Positions 50,443 through 59,871 of a DNA stretch of 64,000 bases are shown piece by piece. Made by a program: the position numbers and the translations under genes. The notes below the pieces were generated by a model. That model was given only the letters and a program-made list of their open reading frames with translations. It was not told the DNA's origin and searched no databases. The stretch comes from Pantoea sp. Ap-967 (GTDB lineage: Bacteria > Pseudomonadota > Gammaproteobacteria > Pseudomonadales > Pseudomonadaceae): contig NZ_VWXK01000007.1 of assembly GCF_011752565.1 (NCBI RefSeq), forward strand, positions 62,001 through 126,000, given 5' to 3'. Numbering within the stretch: position 1 is the stretch's first letter; the number at the start of each line of letters is the position of its first letter.

Positions 50443-51468
50443 ATGTCTGCATCGTCTTCCGGCCCGTCCTTGCGCATGCCCCTGGCTGAGTTGCAAGGGT
50501 TGTTGCAGGCCATTTTCCAGCGCCACGGCTGCAGCGAGGCGGTGGCCGCAGTGCTGGCCGACAACTGCGCCAGCGCCCAGCGCGATGGCGCCCACAGCCA
50601 CGGGGTGTTTCGCATGCCCGGTTACGTGTCGACCCTGGCCAGCGGCTGGGTCGATGGCCGCGCTGTACCCCAGGTGAGCGATGTGGCGCCGGGGTTCGTG
50701 CGTGTGGATGCACGCGGCGGCTTTGCCCAGCCGGCGCTGGCGGCGGCGCGCGCCTTGCTGGTGGAAAAAGCCCGCAACGCCGGCATCGCCGTGCTGGCGA
50801 TTCACAACTCGCACCATTTCGCCGCGCTGTGGCCGGATGTCGAGCCGTTCGCCGAGCAGGGCCTGGTGGCCCTGAGCGTGGTCAACAGCATGACCTGCGT
50901 GGTGCCCCACGGTGCACGCAAGCCGCTGTTCGGCACCAACCCAATTGCCTTTGCCGCGCCGTGCGCGGGGCATGAGCCGATTGTCTTCGACATGGCCACC
51001 AGCGCCATGGCCCACGGCGATGTGCAGATTGCGGCGCGCGAGGGCCAGCAACTGCCCGCAGGCATGGGCGTGGATGCCGATGGGCAGCCCACCACCGACC
51101 CCAAGGCCATTCTGGAAGGCGGCGCGTTGTTGCCGTTTGGCGAGCACAAGGGCTCGGCGCTGTCGATGATGGTCGAGCTGCTGGCGGCGGCGTTGACCGG
51201 CGGGCATTTCTCCTGGGAATTCGACTGGTCGGGGCATCCCGGGGCGAAGACGCCGTGGACCGGGCAGCTGATTATCGTCATCGACCCGAGCAAGGCCGAA
51301 GGGGATCGGTTTGCCCAGCGCAGCCGGGAGCTGGTTGAGCAGATGCAGGCGGCGGGGTTGTCGCGGATGCCAGGAGAGCGGCGCTATCGTGAGCGTGAAG
51401 TGGCAGGGCGTGAGGGGGTGGCGGTGAGTGAAGGGGAGTTGCAAGGGTTGCGGGCGTTGCTTGGCTGA
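50443..51468 (+). CDS. dpkA: Delta-1-piperideine-2-carboxylate/pyrroline-2-carboxylate reductase-like (Ldh family)
   Basis: A 341-residue NAD(P)H-dependent member of the malate/L-lactate dehydrogenase (YlbC/LDH_2) family. Conserved segments: CASAQRDGAHSHGVFRMPGY with the catalytic His, VLAIHNSHHFAALW, VPHGARKPLFGTNPIAFAAP, VFDMATSAMAHGDVQIAARE and LPFGEHKGSALSMMVELLAA. DpkA reduces piperideine-2-carboxylate to L-pipecolate in D-lysine breakdown; the nearby aminotransferase agrees with amino-acid catabolism. The family also holds malate and ureidoglycolate dehydrogenases, so the substrate is inferred. AAGGAG stands 8 bases before the ATG. Confidence 0.82.
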   Translation: MSASSSGPSLRMPLAELQGLLQAIFQRHGCSEAVAAVLADNCASAQRDGAHSHGVFRMPGYVSTLASGWVDGRAVPQVSDVAPGFVRVDARGGFAQPALAAARALLVEKARNAGIAVLAIHNSHHFAALWPDVEPFAEQGLVALSVVNSMTCVVPHGARKPLFGTNPIAFAAPCAGHEPIVFDMATSAMAHGDVQIAAREGQQLPAGMGVDADGQPTTDPKAILEGGALLPFGEHKGSALSMMVELLAAALTGGHFSWEFDWSGHPGAKTPWTGQLIIVIDPSKAEGDRFAQRSRELVEQMQAAGLSRMPGERRYREREVAGREGVAVSEGELQGLRALLG

Positions 51469-51486
51469 ACGGGCCCACTGATTGAA

Positions 51487-51570
51487 AGGAGCGGGCTTGA
51501 CCCGCGAAGCAGGCACCGCGATGCATGGCACCGGCTCTGCCGGTGTTCGCGGGGCAAGCCCGCTCCTACA
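51487..51570. repeat. REP pair (GAGCGGGC class)
   Basis: AGGAGCGGGCTTGACCCGCG and its inverted partner CGCGGGGCAAGCCCGCTCCT, with the inner palindrome ACCGGCTCTGCCGGT. It follows the reductase gene. Confidence 0.9.
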
Positions 51571-51693
51571 AGAGGATCGCAGCGTGCAATGTTGCATAGA
51601 CAACCTTGCACTTATGTGATGTTCCTCGGGCGCAACTGCGGGTATCCTCGGGGCAGCCTTTCCGAACTGTCCTGATCCAAGGAGCTGCACGCT

Positions 51694-52890
51694 GTGTTCA
51701 AACATGTCGATGCCTATGCCGGCGACCCGATCCTCTCGTTGATGGAAACCTTCAAGGCCGACCCGCGCGCCAACAAGGTCAACCTGAGTATTGGCCTGTA
51801 TTACGATGAGGCTGGCGTGGTGCCGCAGTTGGCGGCGGTGGATGCGGTGGAAAAACGCATCGCCAGCCAAGCCCACGAAGCCTCGCTGTACCTGCCCATG
51901 GAAGGCCTGGCCAGCTACCGCCAGGCTATCCAGGCGCTGCTGTTTGGCAATGACCACCCGGCCGTGACCGGCAAGCGCGTGGCCACCGTGCAGACCGTTG
52001 GCGGCTCCGGCGCGCTGAAGGTGGGTGCCGATTTCCTCAAGCGTTACTTCCCGCAGTCGGAAGTCTGGGTCAGCAACCCGACCTGGGACAACCACCGCGC
52101 GATCTTCGAAGGTGCCGGGTTCAAGGTGCACAGCTACCCGTACTTCGACCAGGCCAGCCGTGGCGTCGACTTTGCCGGCATGCTGCAAGCCCTGCAGGGC
52201 CTGCCGGCCAACAGCATCGTGCTGCTGCACCCGTGCTGCCATAACCCCACCGGTGCCGACCTGGAACCGCAGCAGTGGCAGCAAGTGGTGGAAGTGGTCA
52301 AGGCGCGCCAGCTGATTCCGTTCCTCGACATCGCCTACCAGGGCTTCGGCGAAGGCCTGGTCGAAGACGCCTATGCCATTCGCGAAATGGCCCGTGCCGG
52401 CGTGCCGTGCCTGGTCAGCAACTCGTTCTCCAAGATCTTCTCGCTGTACGGCGAGCGGGTAGGGGGCCTGTCGGTGGTCTGCGACGACGAAGCCACCACC
52501 CAGAGCGTGCTCGGCCAGCTCAAGGCGACCGTGCGCCGCAACTACTCCAGCCCGCCCAACTTCGGTGCCCAACTGGTTGCCGGCGTGCTCGGCGATGCGG
52601 CCCTGAACGCCCAGTGGGCGGCGGAAGTGGAAGTGATGCGCAAGCGTATCCTCGACATGCGCCAGGCGCTGGTCGACGCCCTGGCGGTGCTGCTGCCGGG
52701 CCAGGACTTCCAGTTCTTCCTGCGCCAGCGCGGCATGTTCAGCTACACCGGGTTCAGCGTCGAGCAGGTGCGTCGCCTGCGTGACGAGTTCGGCGTGTAC
52801 CTGATCGACAGCGGCCGGGTGTGCATGTCGGGCTTGCGCCCTGACAACCTCAAGCAGGTCGCCGAAGCGTTCGCCGCCGTTCAACGATAA
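51694..52890 (+). CDS. Aromatic-amino-acid/aspartate-type aminotransferase (TyrB-like)
   Basis: A 398-residue class I PLP aminotransferase of the TyrB/AspC subgroup. Features: [98 protein letters not shown] Lys247 in [16 protein letters not shown] and [13 protein letters not shown] with the carboxylate-binding Arg late in the protein. In P. putida a TyrB-like enzyme of this neighbourhood has been linked to lysine breakdown (AmaC), recalled here, not shown. GTG start with AAGGAG 9 bases upstream. Confidence 0.93.
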   Translation: MFKHVDAYAGDPILSLMETFKADPRANKVNLSIGLYYDEAGVVPQLAAVDAVEKRIASQAHEASLYLPMEGLASYRQAIQALLFGNDHPAVTGKRVATVQTVGGSGALKVGADFLKRYFPQSEVWVSNPTWDNHRAIFEGAGFKVHSYPYFDQASRGVDFAGMLQALQGLPANSIVLLHPCCHNPTGADLEPQQWQQVVEVVKARQLIPFLDIAYQGFGEGLVEDAYAIREMARAGVPCLVSNSFSKIFSLYGERVGGLSVVCDDEATTQSVLGQLKATVRRNYSSPPNFGAQLVAGVLGDAALNAQWAAEVEVMRKRILDMRQALVDALAVLLPGQDFQFFLRQRGMFSYTGFSVEQVRRLRDEFGVYLIDSGRVCMSGLRPDNLKQVAEAFAAVQR

Positions 52891-52901
52891 CCCAGGTGCC
52901 A

Positions 52902-52992
52902 TGTGTAGGGGCGGGCTTGCCCCGCGAAGCAGGCGCCTCGGTGCCTGGCACGGGCTTGGCCCGTGTTCGCGGGGCAAGCCCGCTCCTACACA
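52902..52992. repeat. REP pair (GAGCGGGC class)
   Basis: TGTGTAGGGGCGGGCTTGCC and inverted GGGGCAAGCCCGCTCCTACA with an inner GCACGGGCTTGGCCCGTG palindrome, after the aminotransferase gene. Confidence 0.9.
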
Positions 52993-53169
52993 ATTGGGTG
53001 CAGGCACAACCTGCTTGTAAAGACAAGTGCAACCGCCCCTCGGATTGGGGCTTCGCAAGTGCAACCTTTCCGTGCACAATCGCGCCCCTCTTTTCCGGTT
53101 GAGTTGGGCGAGCGCACTGTTTCGCCATTCTCAGCCTGTTGCAGTCTTGCGAGTGGAGCTTCACCCGGA

Positions 53170-54450
53170 ATGAATGAGCAGGCCCCAAGCGTTGAACAAC
53201 GCTTTGCAGAATCGACCCCCGCCACCCTCGGCAGCTGGTCGCGTCACGACACTACCTGGATGCTGGGCCTGTTTGGCACAGCCATTGGCGCCGGAACCCT
53301 GTTCCTGCCGATCAACGCCGGCCTCGGCGGCTTCTGGCCGCTGCTGATCCTGGCGGCGCTGGCCTTCCCCATGACCTACTTCTCCCACCGTGCACTGACC
53401 CGTTTCGTGCTGTCCGGGCGCAGCGGTGGCGACATCACCCAGGTGGTCGAGGAGCATTTCGGCATCAAGGCCGGTGCGCTGATCACGGTGCTGTACTTCT
53501 TCGCCATCTTCCCGATCCTGCTGATCTACAGCGTGGCACTGACCAACACCGTCAGCAGCTTCATGGAGCACCAGTTGCACATGGCGCCACCGCCACGGGC
53601 GATCCTGTCGTTCGTGCTGATTCTCGGCCTGCTGGCGATCGTGCGCTGCGGCGAGCAAGCCACGGTCAAGGTGATGAGCCTGCTGGTCTACCCGTTCATC
53701 GTTGCCCTGGCGCTGCTGGGCCTGTACCTGGTGCCGCACTGGACCGGCGGCATCCTCGACAGCGCCGCCCAGGTGCCGTCGGGCTCGGCCTTCCTGCATA
53801 CCCTGTGGCTGGCGATTCCGGTGATGGTGTTCTCGTTCAACCATTCGCCGATCATCTCGGCCTTCGCGGTGGACCAGAAGCGCAGCTACGGCGAGCACGC
53901 CGACCAGCGTAGCGGCCAGATCCTGCGCCGTGCCCACCTGCTGATGGTGGTGATGGTGCTGTTCTTCGTGTTCAGCTGCGTACTGACCCTCGACAGCGCC
54001 CAACTGGCCGAAGCCAAGGCGCAGAACCTGTCGATCCTGTCGTACCTGGCCAACCACTTCAGCAACCCGACCATCGCCTTTGCCGCACCGTTGATCGCGT
54101 TCGTGGCCATTGCCAAGTCGTTCCTGGGCCACTACATCGGCGCCAGCGAAGGCCTCAAGGGCATCATTGCCAAGACCGGCGCGCGTCCGGGCGCCAAGGC
54201 CCTGGACCGTGTGGTTGCCGCGCTGATGCTGGTGGTGTGCTGGGTGGTTGCCACGCTCAACCCAAGCATCCTGGGCATGATCGAGTCGCTGGGCGGCCCG
54301 ATTCTCGCCGTGCTGCTGTTCCTGATGCCGATGTACGCCATTCGTCGCGTGCCGTCGATGCGCAAGTACAGCGGTGCGCTGTCCAACGTGTTCGTGGTCG
54401 TGATCGGCGTCGTGGCGCTGACCTCGGTGGTGTACGGCCTGATCCCGTGA
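53170..54450 (+). CDS. Serine/threonine-type transporter (HAAAP family, SdaC/YhaO-like)
   Basis: A 426-residue inner-membrane protein with 11 helices. The N-terminal helix region GLFGTAIGAGTLFLPINAGL is the family hallmark, followed by LAFPMTYFSHRALTRFVLSG and IPVMVFSFNHSPIISAFAVD. Transports a hydroxy or aromatic amino acid with a cation; substrate not readable, but the neighbouring aminotransferase and reductase would suit amino-acid catabolism. GGAG is 11 bases before the ATG. A strong terminator follows. Confidence 0.92.
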   Translation: MNEQAPSVEQRFAESTPATLGSWSRHDTTWMLGLFGTAIGAGTLFLPINAGLGGFWPLLILAALAFPMTYFSHRALTRFVLSGRSGGDITQVVEEHFGIKAGALITVLYFFAIFPILLIYSVALTNTVSSFMEHQLHMAPPPRAILSFVLILGLLAIVRCGEQATVKVMSLLVYPFIVALALLGLYLVPHWTGGILDSAAQVPSGSAFLHTLWLAIPVMVFSFNHSPIISAFAVDQKRSYGEHADQRSGQILRRAHLLMVVMVLFFVFSCVLTLDSAQLAEAKAQNLSILSYLANHFSNPTIAFAAPLIAFVAIAKSFLGHYIGASEGLKGIIAKTGARPGAKALDRVVAALMLVVCWVVATLNPSILGMIESLGGPILAVLLFLMPMYAIRRVPSMRKYSGALSNVFVVVIGVVALTSVVYGLIP

Positions 54451-54470
54451 TACACCGCGCCAGATGAGCA

Positions 54471-54508
54471 ATGTCCGGGTCGGCTGTCGCCACCCGGACA
54501 TTTTTTTG
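54471..54508 (+). terminator. Intrinsic terminator after the amino-acid transporter gene
   Basis: ATGTCCGGGT (54471-54480) pairs with ACCCGGACAT (54492-54501), 10 bp, followed by TTTTTTTGTCC. Confidence 0.93.
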
Positions 54509-54618
54509 TCCACAATAATTGTCCGGCAATAAAACAATTTCACGTTTGCTTATAGGCACTTGCGCTGCTTCATGCTTAACTCAGGGTCCTTTTCAAACCC
54601 CGCATAAGGATTTCCGCC

Positions 54619-55119
54619 ATGGCTCAAGTGACTCTCAAAGGCAACCCGGTACAGGTCAAGGGCGAGCTGCCGAAGGCTGGCGCCCAGGCACCTGCTTTCT
54701 CCCTGGTAGCCGGCGACCTGGCCGACACCACGCTGGAAAGCTTCGCTGGCAAGCGCAAGGTGCTGAACATCTTCCCAAGCGTTGACACCCCAACCTGCGC
54801 CACCTCCGTGCGCAAGTTCAACGCCCAGGCCAACGACGTGGCCAACACCGTGGTGCTGTGCATCTCGGCCGACCTGCCGTTCGCCCAGGCGCGCTTCTGC
54901 GGTGCTGAAGGCCTGGAGAACGTGAAGAACCTGTCGACCCTGCGCGGTGCCGAGTTCCTGCAGAACTACGGCGTTGCCATTGCCGACGGCCCGCTGGCTG
55001 GCCTGGCTGCCCGTGCGGTGGTGGTGCTGGACGAGAACGACAAGGTGCTGCACAGCGAGCTGGTTGGCGAAATCGCCCACGAGCCGAACTACGAGGCAGC
55101 CCTGGCGGTGCTGAAGTAA
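54619..55119 (+). CDS. tpx: Thiol peroxidase (Tpx, atypical 2-Cys peroxiredoxin)
   Basis: A 166-residue peroxiredoxin that reduces organic hydroperoxides and H2O2 with thioredoxin as donor. Peroxidatic Cys60 in [16 protein letters not shown] and resolving Cys94 in [12 protein letters not shown]; the Thr three residues before the peroxidatic Cys and the following Arg are present. AAGGATTTCC precedes the ATG. Monocistronic, flanked by terminators. Confidence 0.97.
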   Translation: MAQVTLKGNPVQVKGELPKAGAQAPAFSLVAGDLADTTLESFAGKRKVLNIFPSVDTPTCATSVRKFNAQANDVANTVVLCISADLPFAQARFCGAEGLENVKNLSTLRGAEFLQNYGVAIADGPLAGLAARAVVVLDENDKVLHSELVGEIAHEPNYEAALAVLK

Positions 55120-55157
55120 GGATGGGCTGGGGCAGGGCGGGTTGTTGCAGCCTGTGC

Positions 55158-55250
55158 CGGCCCTTTCGCGGGGCAAGCCCGCTCCTACACGGCGCATTCC
55201 GTTGGGGATGTGACATCCCAGTGGGAGCGGGTTTACCCGCGAAAGGGCTG
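55158..55250. repeat. Diverged REP pair (GAGCGGG class)
   Basis: CGGCCCTTTCGCGGGGCAAG...CGCTCCTACA at the left and GTGGGAGCGGGTTTACCCGC...GAAAGGGCTG at the right, inverted, after tpx. Confidence 0.85.
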
Positions 55251-55301
55251 CGGTAGGTTAAGGAACTCGTCAGCCCGCCATCGCTCCAAGCAACACCCTG
55301 T

Positions 55302-55335
55302 AACGGCCCGGAACCTTTTCCGGGCCGTTTTCATT
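55302..55335 (+). terminator. Intrinsic terminator before the efflux operon
   Basis: AACGGCCCGGA (55302-55312) and TCCGGGCCGTT (55319-55329), an 11-bp stem, followed by TTCATTT. It terminates tpx transcription or shields the efflux operon. Confidence 0.88.
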
Positions 55336-55462
55336 TAAAGTTCAGCGTCTTGGCAACGTCAGGCAAAGGTAAACCTCTGGTAAAGGGACTTTGCTATAAC
55401 GGTGCCAGTGCTTATCGTTCACATCCCCCAGCCGCCATTTCTGAACAAGGTTCGTTCAACCC

Positions 55463-56776
55463 ATGCAAGTGTCCAATTCCCGATCCCCTCGTCGCTGGCT
55501 CGTCGGCCTGCTGATCCTGCTTCTGGTGGCGTTGCTCGCCTGGTGGTTGTGGCCCGCAGCAACAGCGCCCGAGCACAAGGCCGCCGGTGGCGGGCGTGGC
55601 GGCAAGGGCGCAGGCATGGGCATGGGCGGGCGCCCGGGCTTTGGCGGCTCCACGGACCCGGTGCCGGTGCGTGTGGAACCTGTGAAAGTGGGTGACTTCC
55701 CGCTGTACTACAAGGCCCTGGGCACGGTCACCGCCACCAACACCGTCAACGTGCGTAGCCGCGTGGCCGGTGAGCTGGTCAAGATCCACTTCAAGGAAGG
55801 CCAGCAGGTCAAGGCCGGCGACCTGCTCGCCGAAATCGACCCGCGTTCCTACCGTATCGCCCTGCAGCAGGCCGAAGGCACGCTGGCACAGAACCAGGCG
55901 CAGCTGAAAAACGCCCAGGTCGACCTGGCGCGCTATAAAGGCCTGTTCGACCAGGACAGCATCGCCAAGCAGACCCTCGACACCGCCGAAGCCCAGGTAG
56001 GGCAGTTCCAGGGGCTGGTCAAGACCAACCAGGCGCAGGTCAACGATGCCCGCCTGAACCTCGATTTCACCCAGATCCGCGCACCCATCAGCGGCCGTGT
56101 GGGCCTGCGCCAGCTCGACCTGGGCAACCTGGTGGCAGCCAACGACACCACCGCGCTGGTGATAATCACCCAGACCGAGCCGATCAACGTGGCCTTCACC
56201 TTGCCGGAAACCGAGCTGAGCACCGTGCTTGAGCGCTACCGCAGCGGCGCCAGCCTGCCGGTCGAAGCCTGGGACCGCAGTGACAGCAAGCTGCAGGCCA
56301 GCGGCGTGCTGGGCAGCATCGACAACCAGATCGACACCACCACCGGCACCCTGAAGTTCAAGGGCCGCTTCGAGAACAAGGACCTGGCCCTGTTCCCCAA
56401 CCAGTTCGTCAACGTGCGCCTGCTGGCCGACACCCTCAAGCAAGTGGTACTGGCCCCGGCGGCGGCCGTACAGTTCGGCAACGACGGCACCTTCGCCTAT
56501 GTGGTGAACGCGCAGAACACCGTCAACGTTCGCAAGCTCAAGGTCGGCGCCAGCGACGGCCAGAACAGCGTGATCCTCGACGGCCTCAAGGCCGGTGACC
56601 GCCTGGTGCTCGAAGGCACCGACCGCCTGCGCGAAGGCACCAAGGTCGAAGTGGTCGAAGACAGCTCGCAGGTGCCCACCACCCCTGGCCAGCACTTGCA
56701 GGGCCAGGACGCCAAGGGCTCGGCCCAGGCCGATGAGCGGCCTTCGGCTAAAGCGGCAGCCAAGGCGGGCGCATGA
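55463..56776 (+). CDS. mdtA: RND efflux periplasmic adaptor (MdtA/MuxA-like)
   Basis: A 437-residue membrane-fusion protein: N-terminal helix ([18 protein letters not shown]), a Gly-rich linker (about 45-65), [20 protein letters not shown] and [19 protein letters not shown] of the lipoyl domain, a coiled-coil hairpin ([20 protein letters not shown]), and beta-barrel/membrane-proximal parts ending [20 protein letters not shown]. Links the two pump subunits to the outer-membrane factor. No lipobox. The ATG at 55463 starts the operon; the stop overlaps mdtB (ATGA). Confidence 0.95.
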   Translation: MQVSNSRSPRRWLVGLLILLLVALLAWWLWPAATAPEHKAAGGGRGGKGAGMGMGGRPGFGGSTDPVPVRVEPVKVGDFPLYYKALGTVTATNTVNVRSRVAGELVKIHFKEGQQVKAGDLLAEIDPRSYRIALQQAEGTLAQNQAQLKNAQVDLARYKGLFDQDSIAKQTLDTAEAQVGQFQGLVKTNQAQVNDARLNLDFTQIRAPISGRVGLRQLDLGNLVAANDTTALVIITQTEPINVAFTLPETELSTVLERYRSGASLPVEAWDRSDSKLQASGVLGSIDNQIDTTTGTLKFKGRFENKDLALFPNQFVNVRLLADTLKQVVLAPAAAVQFGNDGTFAYVVNAQNTVNVRKLKVGASDGQNSVILDGLKAGDRLVLEGTDRLREGTKVEVVEDSSQVPTTPGQHLQGQDAKGSAQADERPSAKAAAKAGA

Positions 56777-59700
56777 ACCTGTCCCGCCTGTTCATCCTGC
56801 GCCCGGTCGCCACCACGCTGACCATGCTGGCCATCGTCCTGGCCGGCCTGATCGCCTACAAGCTGCTGCCGGTGTCGGCCTTGCCCCAGGTCGACTACCC
56901 GACCATCCGGGTCATGACCCTGTACCCCGGCGCCAGCCCACAGGTGATGACCAGCGCCGTCACCGCCCCGCTGGAGCGCCAGTTCGGCCAGATGCCGGGC
57001 CTGGAGCAGATGGCTTCGACCAGCTCCGGCGGCGCCTCGGTGCTGACCCTGCGCTTCAGCCTGGACATGAACATGGACGTTGCCGAGCAGCAGGTGCAGG
57101 CGGCCATCAACGCCGCCAGCAACTTGCTGCCCAGCGACCTGCCGGCGCCGCCGGTTTACAACAAGGTCAACCCGGCCGACACCCCGGTGCTGACCCTGGC
57201 GATTTCCAGCAAGACCATGCCGCTGCCCAAGCTCAACGACCTGGTCGACACCCGCGTGGCGCAGAAGCTTGCGCAGATCAGCGGCGTGGGCATGGTCAGC
57301 ATTGCCGGTGGCCAGCGCCAGGCGGTGCGGATCAAGGTCAATGTCGATGCCCTGGCGGCCAATGGCCTGAACCTTGACGATGTGCGCACCCTGATCGGCG
57401 CTTCCAACGTCAACCAGCCCAAGGGCAACTTCGACGGCCCGACCCGGGTGTCGATGCTCGATGCCAATGACCAGCTGCGTTCCCCCGAGGAGTACGCCAA
57501 CCTGATCCTGGCCTACACCAACGGTGCGCCCCTGCGCCTGAAGGATGTGGCCGAGATCGTCGATGGCGCCGAGAACGAGCGCCTGGCGGCCTGGGCCAAC
57601 CAGAACCAGGCAGTGCTGTTGAATATCCAGCGCCAGCCCGGTGCCAACGTGATCGAGGTGGTCGACCGCATCAAGCAGCTGCTGCCGTCGATCACCGACA
57701 ACCTGCCGGCAGGCCTTGACGTGTCGGTGCTCACCGACCGCACCCAGACCATTCGCGCGGCGGTCAAGGATGTCCAGCATGAACTGCTGATCGCCATCGT
57801 GCTGGTGGTGATGGTCACCTTCGTATTCCTGCGCCGCTTCAGCGCTACCCTGATTCCGTCGATTGCCGTGCCGCTGTCGCTGATCGGCACCTTCGGCGTG
57901 ATGTACCTGGCCGGTTTCTCGATCAACAACCTGACCCTGATGGCGCTGACCATCGCCACCGGCTTCGTGGTCGACGACGCCATCGTCATGCTGGAGAACA
58001 TCTCGCGGCACATCGAGGAGGGCGAGACGCCGATGCAGGCCGCGCTCAAGGGCGCCCGGCAGATCGGCTTCACCCTGATCTCGCTGACCTTCTCGCTGAT
58101 TGCGGTACTGATCCCGCTGCTGTTCATGGCCGATGTGGTCGGGCGCCTGTTCCGCGAGTTCGCCATCACCTTGGCGGTGGCGATCCTGATTTCCCTGGTG
58201 GTGTCGCTGACCCTGACGCCGATGATGTGCGCGCGCCTGCTCAAGCGCGAGCCCGAGGCCCACGAGCAGGGCCGCTTCTACCGCGCCAGCGGTGCCTGGA
58301 TCGACTGGCTGATCGAACACTATGGCCGCGGCCTGCAGTGGGTGCTCCGGCACCAGCCGCTGACCCTGCTGGTGGCCGTGGCCAGCCTGGCGCTGACCGT
58401 GGTGCTGTACATGGCGGTGCCCAAAGGTTTCTTCCCGGTGCAGGACACCGGGGTGATCCAGGGTATTTCCGAGGCCCCGCAGTCGACCTCGTTCGCCGCC
58501 ATGAGCGAGCGCCAGCAGGCGCTGAGCCAGCTGATTCTCAAGGACCCGGCGGTGCAGAGCCTGTCGTCGTACATTGGCGTGGACGGCGATAACGCCACGC
58601 TCAACAGCGGCCGCTTGCTGATCAACCTCAAGCCACACGGCGAGCGCGACGTCACCGCCAGCGAAGTCATCAGCCGCCTGCAGCCGCAGCTCGACAAACT
58701 GGTGGGCATCCGCCTGTACATGCAGCCGGTGCAGGACCTGAGCATCGAGGACCGGGTCAGCCGCACCCAATACCAGTTCAGCCTGTCGTCGCCCGACGCC
58801 GACCTGCTGGCGCAGTGGAGTGGCACGCTGGTGCGGGCCCTGCAGGCGCGCCCCGAACTGCAGGATGTGGCCAGTGACCTGCAGGACAAAGGCCTGCAGG
58901 TGTACCTGGTGATCGACCGCGACATGGCCAGCCGCCTGGGCATCAGCGTGTCGCAGATCACCAACGCCCTGTACGACGCCTTCGGCCAGCGGCAGATTTC
59001 CACCATCTACACCCAGGCCAGCCAATACCGCGTGGTGCTGCAGGCGCGGGATGCCGCGGTCATTGGCCCGGCGGCGCTGGAGTCGATCCACGTCAAGGCC
59101 ACCGATGGCAGCCAGGTGCGCTTGTCGGCGCTGGCGCGCATCGAGCAGCGCCAGGCCCAGTTGGCCATCTCCCATATCGGCCAGTTCCCGGCAGTGACCC
59201 TGTCGTTCAACCTGGCCCATGGCGCCTCCCTGGGCGAGGCGGTGAAGGTGATCGAACAGGTGCAGCAGGACATCGGCATGCCGTTGGGCGTGCAAACCCG
59301 CTTCCAGGGTGCGGCCGACGCCTTCCAGGCGTCGCTGTCGAGCACCTTGCTGCTGATTCTTGCCGCCGTGGTGACCATGTACATCGTGCTGGGTGTGCTC
59401 TACGAGAGCTACATTCACCCGGTGACCATCCTCTCGACCCTGCCGTCGGCGGCGGTCGGCGCCTTGCTGGCGCTGATCCTCAGCGGCAACGACCTGGGCA
59501 TGATCGCGATCATCGGTATCATCCTGCTGATCGGCATCGTCAAGAAGAACGCGATCATGATGATCGACTTCGCCCTGGAAGCCGAACGCCACCAAGGCAT
59601 GAGCCCGCGCGACGCCATCTACCAGGCGGCGTTGCTGCGCTTCCGGCCAATCCTGATGACCACCCTGGCCGCGCTGTTCGGCGCCGTGCCGCTGATGCTT

Positions 59701-59871
59701 GCCACCGGTTCCGGTGCCGAGTTGCGCCAGCCACTGGGCCTGGTGATGGTCGGTGGGCTGCTGGTGAGCCAGGTGCTGACGCTGTTCACCACGCCGGTCA
59801 TCTACCTGTACTTCGACCGCCTGAGCCGCCGCTGGCGCCCGGCCACTGACGCACGGCAGGCCGAGGCATGA
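56773..59871 (+). CDS. mdtB: RND efflux pump subunit (MdtB/MuxB-like)
   Basis: A 1032-residue HAE1-type proton-drug antiporter with 12 helices and two big periplasmic loops. Proton-relay aspartates are in [20 protein letters not shown] (helix 4); [20 protein letters not shown] and [20 protein letters not shown] are the other hallmarks. MdtBC-type pumps are hetero-trimers of this and the next product. Overlaps both neighbours by four bases. Confidence 0.97.
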   Translation: MNLSRLFILRPVATTLTMLAIVLAGLIAYKLLPVSALPQVDYPTIRVMTLYPGASPQVMTSAVTAPLERQFGQMPGLEQMASTSSGGASVLTLRFSLDMNMDVAEQQVQAAINAASNLLPSDLPAPPVYNKVNPADTPVLTLAISSKTMPLPKLNDLVDTRVAQKLAQISGVGMVSIAGGQRQAVRIKVNVDALAANGLNLDDVRTLIGASNVNQPKGNFDGPTRVSMLDANDQLRSPEEYANLILAYTNGAPLRLKDVAEIVDGAENERLAAWANQNQAVLLNIQRQPGANVIEVVDRIKQLLPSITDNLPAGLDVSVLTDRTQTIRAAVKDVQHELLIAIVLVVMVTFVFLRRFSATLIPSIAVPLSLIGTFGVMYLAGFSINNLTLMALTIATGFVVDDAIVMLENISRHIEEGETPMQAALKGARQIGFTLISLTFSLIAVLIPLLFMADVVGRLFREFAITLAVAILISLVVSLTLTPMMCARLLKREPEAHEQGRFYRASGAWIDWLIEHYGRGLQWVLRHQPLTLLVAVASLALTVVLYMAVPKGFFPVQDTGVIQGISEAPQSTSFAAMSERQQALSQLILKDPAVQSLSSYIGVDGDNATLNSGRLLINLKPHGERDVTASEVISRLQPQLDKLVGIRLYMQPVQDLSIEDRVSRTQYQFSLSSPDADLLAQWSGTLVRALQARPELQDVASDLQDKGLQVYLVIDRDMASRLGISVSQITNALYDAFGQRQISTIYTQASQYRVVLQARDAAVIGPAALESIHVKATDGSQVRLSALARIEQRQAQLAISHIGQFPAVTLSFNLAHGASLGEAVKVIEQVQQDIGMPLGVQTRFQGAADAFQASLSSTLLLILAAVVTMYIVLGVLYESYIHPVTILSTLPSAAVGALLALILSGNDLGMIAIIGIILLIGIVKKNAIMMIDFALEAERHQGMSPRDAIYQAALLRFRPILMTTLAALFGAVPLMLATGSGAELRQPLGLVMVGGLLVSQVLTLFTTPVIYLYFDRLSRRWRPATDARQAEA

